DNA from: Paguma larvata
Taxonomy: Eukaryota > Chordata > Mammalia > Carnivora > Viverridae
Length of the DNA stretch: 64,000 nucleotides
NCBI GenBank assembly: GCA_030068075.1
Contig: CM057825.1
Coordinates: 81,173,123-81,237,122 of the forward strand
Direction: 5' to 3'
The stretch's first letter is position 1, and each line of letters starts with the position of its first letter. Of the stretch, positions 55,590 through 64,000 are shown piece by piece. The notes beneath the pieces were generated by a model. The model was not told where the DNA came from. It did no database searches and saw only the letters and a program-made list of their open reading frames with translations. A program made the translations under genes and the position numbers.

Positions 55590-56345
55590 GGCTAATGTAT
55601 GGCATAATTTATGGCAGCGAAATGAAGAGGAAGGTAGGTGGAGGAGGCTGGAGTAGTGTGGGACATAGGAAGAAATGAGCAACATATGTAGAAACAGGAA
55701 AGTCATGGAAAGATTATTTGTATATCATGGTTTCTAAATCAAGGACTCTTTTTCTCCAGTCCTTTGTTTGTTTGTTTTTTTGTTTGTTTGTTGTTTTAAT
55801 AACAGCTAGTAAGTCAGTCTTTTTTTCTCTACTAGTAACTTCTTCACATAATTCTTTAGATACAAACAGTAAGTCTAAAGGTGCAGGCTCCAAGATGATT
55901 ATGTCTAGCCCTTAAAATTTTAGAATGACTATACTGACAAACTCCAAATATGGTGGCAACTCCTTATATAATGCAAATCCTAATAGGAAGCATACATAAT
56001 TGGGAATTATGGATAAGGAAGTCACCCACTTGACTTCACAATTGTGCCAGTGTAGACTTTTTGGGAATTGCTATGAATTCAGTTACTCGTGAAATGGAAA
56101 GTGAGTAGTATCTGATATTTCAATGGGTTTGCACAGTAGGTTCTGAGTTTGGTTTTGTAAGTCAGGAAATACTCAGATTCCTGCTTGAGTGGACATTCCT
56201 CTGAACTGTCTAATGTGTTCTCACCATGGACTTAGCCTCAATGTTCTTTGGATATGGAGGCTGCAATTCCTCAAACTGATTCAATCTTCTAACTTTACTT
56301 TTAAAACTCAAACATTTTATAGCTCTCGTTTCCATTATTTATTTT
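55590..56345. other. Unique sequence with a (GTTT)n run
   Basis: TTTG units are clustered at 55765-55795. No gene or transposon was recognised. Confidence 0.4.
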
Positions 56346-56359
56346 AAAATGTCCAACCA

Positions 56360-56581
56360 GGGGTGCCTGGGTGGCTCAGTCGGTTAAGTGTCCGACTTCA
56401 GCTCAAGTCATGAACTCACCATTCCCAAGTTTGAGCCCCACGTCGGGCTCTGTGCTGACAGCTCAGGGCCTGGAGCCTGTTTCAGATTCTGTGTCTCCTT
56501 CTCTGTGCCGCTCCTCCGCTCATGCCTTTTCTGTCTCTCTCTCAAAAATCAATAAACATTAAAAAAATAAATAAAATAAAT
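56360..56581 (+). mobile_element. CAN-SINE (felid type), sense, near-consensus
   Basis: Head GGGGTGCCTGGGTGGCTCAG and TCGGTTAAGTGTCCGACTTC, with CCCCACGTCGGGCTCTGTGC, a short CT tract and an A-rich tail. The 14-bp TSD AAAATGTCCAACCA at 56346-56359 and 56582-56595 is exact. Confidence 0.96.
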
Positions 56582-56929
56582 AAAATGTCCAACCATAGTT
56601 TTCATATAAGTAAAAATAGTCACATGCTATAAAGAAGATGTGGACAGTGGGGCTGATATTAGAACAAGAGCAATTGACATGACTTGCAAAGGGAAAAAGA
56701 AAGCAACATATGCATGGAGAAATATATATGGAGTATAGAAGGTATGGAGCATGGAGGTTGTTTTCGTTTTTGTTTTTGTTTTCCTATAGCTGAAAGGGAA
56801 GTCTATCAGCATGCACATAAGTCCCAATAACAGGTATATTAAAACTCAGATTATGAAATTTATGTAACAAACGGTCATTTCACTATTACCAATACATAGA
56901 TATAGTATGTCTGAGAAGAAAGAATTCTT

Positions 56930-57150
56930 ATTATGTACTGCAGTGTGCTACATTTCAGAATTTTTAGTATACTGTTATCTATTTCATTTAATCTTCAAAA
57001 CAACCTCATGAGTATGTAGGACATGAATTATCATGCCCATTTCATTGTAAAAGCAAATGGAGCCAATGGGCTTAGGCATCTTGCTGGAGTCACACTCTCC
57101 TTAAATGGTTGAATCAGAAACAGGGCCCACTCTTCTTTACAGTCCAATTT
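56930..57150 (-). mobile_element. MIR, antisense
   Basis: TATTTCATTTAATCTTCAAA, ACAACCTCATGAGTATGTAG, ATCATGCCCATTTCATTG and AAACAGGGCCCACTCTTC form the antisense MIR order. It is heavily worn. Confidence 0.7.
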
Positions 57151-57199
57151 CCCTTATGCTATAACAACCTGGAGTTTTCTTATCACCCCATCAAGGCCT

Positions 57200-58180
57200 A
57201 ACTGGGAAAGCTAGTCATGTGTTGGTTTTTCTAGAAGCAGGTAACTTCCTCATCTCTAGGGAGGGTCTTTCTCTAGATTCTCATTCCCTTTTCTTGAAAG
57301 GTAGGAATAATAATATCCTCTCTTTGGTGAACACATGGAAAGGATGCACTATAATAGTTAAATGCCTCATTGTCATCCTTGGTTCACAGTTCATATGCAA
57401 TCTTGAAGCAAATCCCTTGGCTCTGTATCCAAAGTACATCCTAGCTTGCACTATTGCAGCAGTCTCCTGACTGATATCTCTGCTCCCTTTCTCACTGGGC
57501 CCCCTCCCAAATCTAGTTTCTCTGAAGCTAGTAAACCATTCCCTCTTCTAATGGAAACCTTTCAAGGCTCCCTATCAGACTCAGAATAAAATCTTCCACA
57601 ATGTCCTACAATATATGCCCCCGGGAAACTTTTTCACTGCAGTTTCTACTATTCTCCTCCCTTAGCTTACCATCTTTAGTCCCATGGACCTCCTTCTTAT
57701 CCCTTTAATGTGACAATCATTCACCCTGTAAGCATGTGCCACACCCTGGAGTTCTTTCCCTGCAAATGTGTGCCTGGCTGGCTTCCTATCTTTGGATGGG
57801 TCTCATTACCAAGATACCTCTGCAAAGAGCTCTTTAAGCCTTGTTATATAGCTAAGTTGTACCCAACACATCATCACTTATTTTGTTTTGAGAATAAGGA
57901 TTTTTATTTTATAATTTATTTTATTTTATTTTAATTCCAGTGTTATTAACATACAATGTTATGTTAGTTTCAGGACACCATCACGTTTATCCGTTATCAC
58001 ACTTAATATATCGGAAACATTTTTATTCATTCATTTTCTGTCTTCTCCACCACAATGTGAGCTCCATGAGGGTAGGGACTTTGTTTGATTTGCCATTATA
58101 TTTTCAGTGACAAGAGTAATATCTGCCATTTAATAGGTGTTTAATAAATATTTACTCAGTGGGTAACTTTGTTGAAGAAA
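57200..58180 (+). mobile_element. L2, sense, interrupted by an L1 tail
   Basis: GCACTATTGCAGCAGTCTCC, GACTCAGAATAAAATCTTCC, GTGCCACACCCTGGAGTTC, then the 3' end TGTGAGCTCCATGAGGGTAG and TAGGTGTTTAATAAATATTT. All are in sense order. An antisense L1 3' terminus interrupts it at 57901-57975. The left boundary is uncertain. Confidence 0.78.
57901..57975 (-). mobile_element. L1 3' terminus inserted in L2, antisense
   Basis: TTATTTTATTTTAATTCCAG and TGTTATTAACATACAATGTT are the reverse complement of the carnivore L1 3' end, the same type as at about 1611. About 75 bp remain. A TSD is not clear (possibly CATCA-C). Confidence 0.8.
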
Positions 58181-58199
58181 TGAGTGACTGATGAGGTAA

Positions 58200-58405
58200 G
58201 CCACTTGGGTCTTAATATGGGTTGGCTATATCTTAGCTAGATGACATTCAGTATTATTTAACTTTCTTAGCCTCAGTTTTCACATCTGTAAAATAACAGT
58301 TATAATAACCTCTGCCTCCCAGTTGGTTTGCTATGAGCATTACGTGAGATTATCCACATGCATTGCTTCACAGGTGCTTGACAGATAACCGGCATTCAAA
58401 ACTTT
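58200..58405 (+). mobile_element. MIR, sense
   Basis: CTAGATGACATTCAGTATTA, TTAGCCTCAGTTTTCACATC, TGTAAAATAACAGTTATAAT and CAGTTGGTTTGCTATGAGCA keep sense MIR order and follow the L2 directly. Confidence 0.85.
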
Positions 58406-59359
58406 TTGACAACTATTGGTTTTGCTACCCGTGGAAAAAACGTAGATAAAATGCAATTTTGTTATTCTCAGTAGAACTGTGCCCATCCATTTAGAACATG
58501 CAATCAATGGAACAAGTGACTCAGCTCTTAATTCAAGCTGTGCAGAATCTTGGATCTCAATTTTTCGAGATTGCACAATGCCTTTCAATAGAAAATGTGA
58601 CAAAAACATGTTCAGATTTTGGAGACTGCCTTTGTTTTCACTGTCTCTGCCAGTAATGTGGCTTTCTTTTCAGAGATCTGGCTGGAGCCTGTTGAATCCT
58701 TTGTTTCACCTGGTTTAACATCTGGTGCCAGGAGGACCTTGTGTTAGATTTTGGGAAGAGGTTTTGTGAAATCAAGATTACACCCCTTTGCTTGAGTGGA
58801 GGGCTGAGCCTGGGCCACGTATACTAGGAACAATAGTCCAATTTGCTTTCCGAAGCTTCTGGCTTTATGGACTTTGTTAGAAAAACCCAGAATCACTTCA
58901 TACTTCTGTGACCTAGGCCTGGCCCCAGCCCGCCCTCTTGATGCTCAGCCTAGTGGTCCTGCTGAGTCATTCTGAGGCTAAAGGTGGATGATTCCTGACT
59001 CTCCCCCTCTGATGGAAGTTCTGTCACAGGTGCTCAGGTATTTAGTGGGCTATACCTGCTCCTAGGGCAATGCTATAAGGACCACTTTCATGGCAGACGA
59101 TGTTAAGAGAGGGAAAAGTTCCCCAGAACCTCATCATAGTAACATTTTGAGAACTCAAGAAAAGTGTATCAGAGAGGACCTGAACTTGAAGATATGCAGG
59201 TCAGGCTAACAAATTTTAAGAATCTTATGAATGATTTGATAGAAAGTGCTTCAGGATTCCTGAGGAAAAAATCTGAGACACAAAAGGTCCCGTTTGACCA
59301 ACTCCCACTTGCAAACCAGTGTTTTTTATGGTTGTGGGGACAATAATGCAGACAATACC
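58406..59359. other. Unique sequence, partly GC-richer
   Basis: No repeat named. At 58960-58970 TGCTGAGTCAT matches an AP-1/NF-E2 (half MARE) site. GC content is higher than the surroundings at 58910-59060 but without a CpG cluster. Open frames of up to 89 codons show no domain. Confidence 0.4.
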
Positions 59360-59480
59360 TAGGGCCCTAGAGTTCAATGGAACCCCTTGAGAGGCTTGCA
59401 GAATATACAGATTCCTGGATCCCATCCTCAGAACTTTTTATTATGATAAATCTGTAATCAGGATCAGACACCTGCTATTG
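59360..59480. mobile_element. Possible MER5-like hAT MITE fragment
   Basis: GAGGCTTGCAGAATATACAG, ATTCCTGGATCCCATCCTCA and TCTGTAATCAGGATC resemble MER5-type sequence (AAATGCAGATTC..CCCC..CCAGACC). Assignment by pattern only. Confidence 0.4.
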
Positions 59481-59544
59481 CCATTGTCTTTCTCTTCCAT
59501 CTCCTCCTTCTTTATGTCCTCCTCCCTCTTCTACCCTTTAACAT

Positions 59545-60538
59545 ATTTTATTGGCATAAAATTAACATATCTGAAACGTATGTATCTTGAATTTCAGTTC
59601 AAAGAGCTTTACCAATTGCACACATCCATATAACTACTTTCCAAAACAAGATATAAAATATTTGCATCATGACAGGGAGTCCTCTTGTGCCCCTTTCTAG
59701 AAAATTCCATTTCCCCTAAGCTCCTCTCCCTGATTTTCTGATTCTAGTCACAGATTTCCTCAGTCTGTTCTTGGATTTAATATAACTGGAATACTAGAGT
59801 CGTAGAGTTTTATGTCTGGCTTCTTTTGTTCAACATAATTTGGGGGGAGAAGAATTCATCCATATAGTATGCAGCAATAGTTCTTCCCTTTTTAAATTGC
59901 TGCCTAATATCCCATTGTTTAAAGCACAAATTTTTATTTTGCTTAGATAGGCATTTAGATTGTTTTCAGTTTTGACTATTATGAATAAGTCTGCTATAAA
60001 CAGTCTTATACATCTCTTTTTGTGAACATAAGTTTTTATTTCTCTTTGGCAATTACCTAGGAATGAAATGTCTGGCTCGTAGGATAGATGTACATTTAAA
60101 TTTATTTAAAAAATCATTAAATACCTCTCCAAAATGAGGGCATCATTTTATACTAAGAACAGTAATGCAGGAGAGTTCCAGTTGCTCCATACACTCACTA
60201 GCCAAAATTTGGTGTTGTTAAAAATTTTTAATATAATTTAAAATGTTAAACACCTTTTTGTCTATTCATTGGTCATTTGCAATATCTTATTTCTTGAAGT
60301 GTCTATTTGAATCATTTGGACATTTTTCATGGGGTTCTTTGTCTACTTATTGTTTATTTTCATGAGTCCTTTTATGTTCTAGGTAGAAAGTTTTTGTCAG
60401 ATACTTGTAACAAATATTTTTTCCAGTCTGTAGCTTTTCATTTTTTAAAGATTGCTTTTGATAAGTAGACATTTCTAATCTTGATTGTTAAATTTTCTAA
60501 TTTTTCTTTTATGGACAGTAATTTTGAGAGAATGTTTC
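59545..60538 (-). mobile_element. Old L1M, antisense, 5'-truncated
   Basis: From the left: TTATTGGCATAAAATTAACA, GTCTGGCTTCTTTTGTTCAA, GCATCATTTTATACTAAG, GAGAGTTCCAGTTGCTCCAT, then TCTAGGTAGAAAGTTTTTGT. This is the antisense 3' UTR plus the end of ORF2 of an old L1 class. Heavily decayed; no reading frame is intact. Confidence 0.82.
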
Positions 60539-60552
60539 AAAAAAATTTTTCT

Positions 60553-60742
60553 AAAAAGACACAGAGAGGGAGGGAGATAAAACATAAGAGACTCTCAAAG
60601 ACTAAGAACAAACTGAGGGTGAGGGGGATGAGGGAGGAGGGAGAGGGGGTGATGGGCATTAAAAAGGGCACATGTTGGGATGAACGCTGGGTGTTATATG
60701 TAAACCAATTTGAAAATAAACTATTATAAATTAAAAAAATTT
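60553..60742 (+). mobile_element. Felid L1 3' UTR, sense, 5'-truncated
   Basis: GAGATAAAACATAAGAGACT, then the G-rich tract, GGGTGTTATATGTAAACCAA, and an A-rich end. The flanks AAAAAAATTTTTCT (60539-60552) and AAAAAAATTTTCTTT (from 60743) form the TSD. Only the 3' 190 bp were copied. Confidence 0.9.
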
Positions 60743-60828
60743 AAAAAAATTTTCTTTCCATGAAATTGCAAAGATATTCGCCTATTTTTTTTCTAGAAGT
60801 TTCATAGTTTAGGATTCTGACCAGTTTG

Positions 60829-60866
60829 AGTGTGTGTGTGTGCATGTGTGTGTATGGATGTGTGTG
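60829..60866. repeat. (TG)n imperfect microsatellite
   Basis: TG tract with GCATG and GTATGGATG interruptions. Confidence 0.88.
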
Positions 60867-61154
60867 AAATGAGCTCGGAGATTGAGACTCATTGTTTTTC
60901 TATACAGGTATCTTATGGAGAGCAGCAATTGCTAACAAGATTTGAGTTAATCTGATGCCTTGGTTTTCTGCATTTTTAATAAGCATTTTAGGTGGCTGTG
61001 ATGCATAGCCTTCAAGGATTATTTAATATATTTTGCTATGGAAGAAAAGTGAATGGATGTTTATTTTGCTTTTTTAAGGGAGAAAATTATTAACAATTTA
61101 ATAATAATATTATCAATAATTACTAGGAGAGACTAAACTTTTTTAAGCTTCTGC

Positions 61155-61350
61155 TGCTTTACCTCAATTACAATGAACATTTTATATTTTATTTAATCTT
61201 TACAACAGGCATATAAAGTAATATTAATATTTATATGTGAAGACATAGAGGCTCAGTGAGCTTCGTTCATTTATCCAAAGATTCCTGTTAGTAAACACTG
61301 AAGCCAAAATCCAAACTAGTTTTCTGACTCTAGAACCATTTGCTTTCTGC
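61155..61350 (-). mobile_element. MIR, antisense
   Basis: TATTTTATTTAATCTTTACA, GACATAGAGGCTCAGTGAGC and AAAATCCAAACTAGTTTTCT are in the antisense MIR order. Confidence 0.75.
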
Positions 61351-63269
61351 CTTCTTTCATTGTGTACTGACACTGTCTCTTTGCTCATAGTAAATATAAT
61401 GATTCCTTGATGTTTTGGTCCCAAATATTTTCCTCTCAGGTCTACTTTATACTCTTAAAATTTATTGAGGACCTCAGAGAGCTTCTATTATATGAATAAT
61501 ATTCATTGACATTTATTGTATTAGAAACTAAAACTGAGAAACGTTCAGAATGTTGGTGAATTTATTTAAAAAATAACAGTAACAAATCCATCAGAGATTA
61601 GCATACATAACATATAGTAATGGAAATTATTTTCCAAGAAAGTAATTAGTGAGAAGAGTGGTATTTTACATTTTTTCAAATCCCTTTAATATTTGGCTTA
61701 ACAGAAGATAACTATACTTTTGTGTCTGCTTTTTATCCAATCTGTTGAAATATGTTCTTTTTGTTGAGATACAGTATGTGAATAAAATCTTATGGCACAC
61801 ATAAACATGGTTTGAAAAAGGAGCAATAGTTTAATGGACTTTTTAGATAATTATGGCTATTCTTTGATATATATTTCATACCCCAACAAATGGTGGTTTC
61901 TTAAATATTAAATGATATTTAAATGTGTTGTATTGTAGAATCTAAAACCATATTTCATATCACTGAGCTCTTTGCACACAGTTTAAGTGAATATTTTATC
62001 CATGAATGATTGGGTAACAACATACATTGGTCGTTTAGAAAATATCGGTTTTCTGAGTTGTAAGGATTCTGGGGGGCATGAAAATGCATTGCCAAGGTCT
62101 CCTACTACAGGGAATATAATTGACTCACAGCATCTGCTTCTGCCTTTCTGGATTCACCACTACATTGGAACAAAAATGGTCAAGCTTTCCACAGCTGCTC
62201 ACAGCCAAGGAATAAGCACAGTGGAAGCACTAGTGCAATCCCATACCTGTGAGATGTAGACCTCTTAAAGTGGTGATACTGATTCCAGAAGGTGCGTCGA
62301 CTTGTCAGAAACATTCCTGAAATGGTACTGCAGTCTGACACTCTTCTTACCACAACTGCTTTCCTCCCTCCCTCCTTCACAGATGTCAGACCTACATTTC
62401 TATGCCTTCCCTGGCTCTCTCTCTCTACCTTTCAGGGGCATTTCCATCAGTAACTCTCTTGAATGACTGATCTCATTTTAGAACCTGCTTTTCAGGGGAG
62501 TAGAACTAATATACAGGTCTCTAAATGTTGACGCATTTTATCACAGAATACCAAAATTCATATTTATAAACATCACCACTGATCTCATTAAGAAAATCTT
62601 TAAGTATTGGGAAGCTCTCAAATACAAGGGGGGAAGACATGAGTTTTTTTCCAAAATTCTAATTTTTTACTCGAAAACTTGAATTTTATCATTTGCTGTT
62701 GTTTTCCTTGAAATAGCAGGCTTACTCTATTTAATTATGTGAAAATTCCTACCAAATTCCAAAGTCTGAATAGCTGTAGTATACCTATCTGTCAGTGGGT
62801 CTTTCTAGGGGAAAGAAAAAAATGTGGCTAGTTCAGCTCGCAATTCAAACTGTCAAATGAAGGCTTTCCCTTGAGAAAATCACTGAGCTTCAGGATGCCA
62901 GCAGAAGTGCTTTCAATCCATCCATGCCATTTCATTTCATCACTCTGAATGTTAGAAAGACATGCCTCAAGGGCCATGATTTAATAAAACTAATAATGTC
63001 TCAAAGACATTCCTAGGTGGACCTGGCACTACATTTCCTACAAATGCATAAGAAAATAATGACCACTGATAGTGTTTGTTGCCACTGACTTAATGCAGCT
63101 CTGACCTGAGTCATTTTACCCATCATTGTTTTTGCTCCATCTGTGCAAATGTCGACAGTAATAAAGGCAAATGATACTTTTATATTGATATAAAAATAGT
63201 TTTGACCTCACAGACCCTGTGGGAGGTCTATGGAACCCTTGTGTTTTCACAGGCTATATTCTGAGAACC
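61351..63269. other. Unique sequence, nothing recognised
   Basis: No element or gene was recognised over about 1.9 kb. The 90-codon frame at 61987-62259 has no recognisable domain. Confidence 0.4.
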
Positions 63270-63850
63270 ATTTAATGGAAACATCAAACATTTATTGAAC
63301 ACCCAGTAAGTATAGTACATTTTTCTAGGCCCTAAGGATGCACAGATGGACAGCTCCAAGTACCTGCCCTCAAAGAGCCCTCTGGCTTTTAGACGAGGAT
63401 ACAAGTTATTAAATAAATAGATTAGAATTAGTGGAGTATATTATGGAACAAAGACAAAGGATATTTTCGTTCTATCTGTAAGAGTCAAAGGAGTTTATAC
63501 TAGGAATATGATTTTTGGGGGAGAGGGGCAGAGGAAAAGGGAGAATCATTTAATTTTTTAATTTCTTTTATTTTAGAGAAAGAGAGCACACAATGGGGGA
63601 GAGGAGCAGAGGGAGGGGGAGAGAGAGAGAATCTTAGGCAGGCTCTGAGCTGGGCATGGAGGTAGGGTCTGATCTCTATCTCACCGTCATGATCATGACC
63701 TGAGCCAAAATCAAGGGTCTGACACTTAAATGACTAAGCCGCCCAGGCACCTTTACTAGGAATATGATTCTTGAGGCAAGACTTGAAGATTGAGAAATGG
63801 CTTATCCAAAATATAAAGGAAGTAGGCATTCTGGGAGAAATGAGCAATAT
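63270..63850 (-). mobile_element. L2, antisense, split by a SINE
   Basis: The 3' end ACATTTATTGAACACCCAGT, then CTAGGCCCTAAGGATGCAC and TACCTGCCCTCAAAGAGCCC, followed after the SINE by GAGGCAAGACTTGAAGATTG and GTAGGCATTCTGGGAGAAAT. The order matches an antisense L2. Confidence 0.8.
63517..63753 (-). mobile_element. CAN-SINE, older subtype, antisense, with extra 3' segment
   Basis: The TSDs are TACTAGGAATATGATTTTT (63498-63516) and TACTAGGAATATGATTCTT (63754-63772). The SINE runs from a tail at about 63549-63574 to head ending GCCGCCCAGGCACC. Between the left TSD and the tail sit about 32 bases (GGGGGAGAGGGGCAGAGGAA, then AAGGGAGAATC). They repeat the SINE's own interior at 63595-63633. So sequence lies beyond the A-tail, which ordinary copies lack. 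Confidence 0.85.
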
Positions 63851-64000
63851 AATGCAAAAAAAAAAATAATAAAGTCATGGCAGAGTGTGAGGTTTTTACA
63901 ATTTTCTATCTGAAAAACAATAAAAAATATTATTTTAATTCACCTCCAAGATCCCCAAAAGTTTAGTTACATATTTTGCTAGAATTTTTATTTCTGTGTT
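63851..64000. other. Unique AT-rich sequence at the window end
   Basis: Nothing recognised. The window ends in this stretch. Confidence 0.4.

Noticed and set aside
1..64000. Search for an undescribed multi-gene system (operon-like clusters, defence or toxin modules)
   Set aside because: The DNA is mammalian and lacks protein-coding genes; no gene cluster exists here to form such a system.

Overview
The window is nuclear DNA of a carnivoran mammal, almost certainly a felid. The main evidence is about twenty-two copies of the tRNA-Lys-derived carnivore SINE (CAN-SINE), most of them in the felid form: a 5' head reading GGGTGCCTGGGTGGCTCAGT, an internal CT-rich tract, and an AAAATAAATAAACATTAAAA-type tail. 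Felid-type L1 3' ends are also present, with the CAAATTGG(C/T)T motif and a G-rich 3' UTR. The species cannot be told from the sequence alone.

I found no host protein-coding gene, exon with convincing splice structure, tRNA, rRNA, snRNA or CpG island. Every long open frame is explained by a transposable element, a simple repeat or chance. The window is therefore intergenic, or lies inside a very long intron. Everything that can be annotated well is repeat-derived or is a candidate regulatory motif.

Layout. 0-4 kb: two SINEs, then an antisense, rearranged L1 (about 1.6-4.0 kb) carrying a SINE pair, an unclassified retro-insert and a decayed ORF2. 4-10 kb: short L1 end, SINEs at 4.7, 5.8, 6.1, 6.4 and 9.7 kb, and simple repeats. 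10-25 kb: sparse; L2 and MIR fossils, SINEs at 11.6, 17.4, 20.2 and 24.5 kb, and a long TG repeat at 17.8 kb. 25-33 kb: mostly unique sequence with MIRs and one fresh-looking SINE at 32.2 kb. 33.8-36.2 kb: an antisense L2 split by two SINEs. 37-43 kb: MIRs, an older-type SINE nested in a MIR, an antisense L1MB-like element and an orphan A-rich insertion. 43.6-51 kb: mostly unique, with a possible conserved noncoding block at 44.7-45.3 kb, a MIR/L2 cluster at 46.3-47.7 kb and a minute L1 insertion at 47.9 kb. 51.5-51.9 kb: a solo LTR. 54-64 kb: SINEs, microsatellites, an L2 split by an L1 tail, an old antisense L1M, a felid L1 3' end containing a G-quadruplex motif, and an antisense L2 carrying an oddly structured SINE.

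There is no operon-like or pathway-like cooperation between genes here. The useful content is the insertion history: ancient MIR/L2, then older L1M/L1MB and LTR, then carnivore and felid L1/SINE, often nested and often with target-site duplications (TSDs) that can be read directly. Family names are given by recognition, not by database search. No undescribed biological system is evident.
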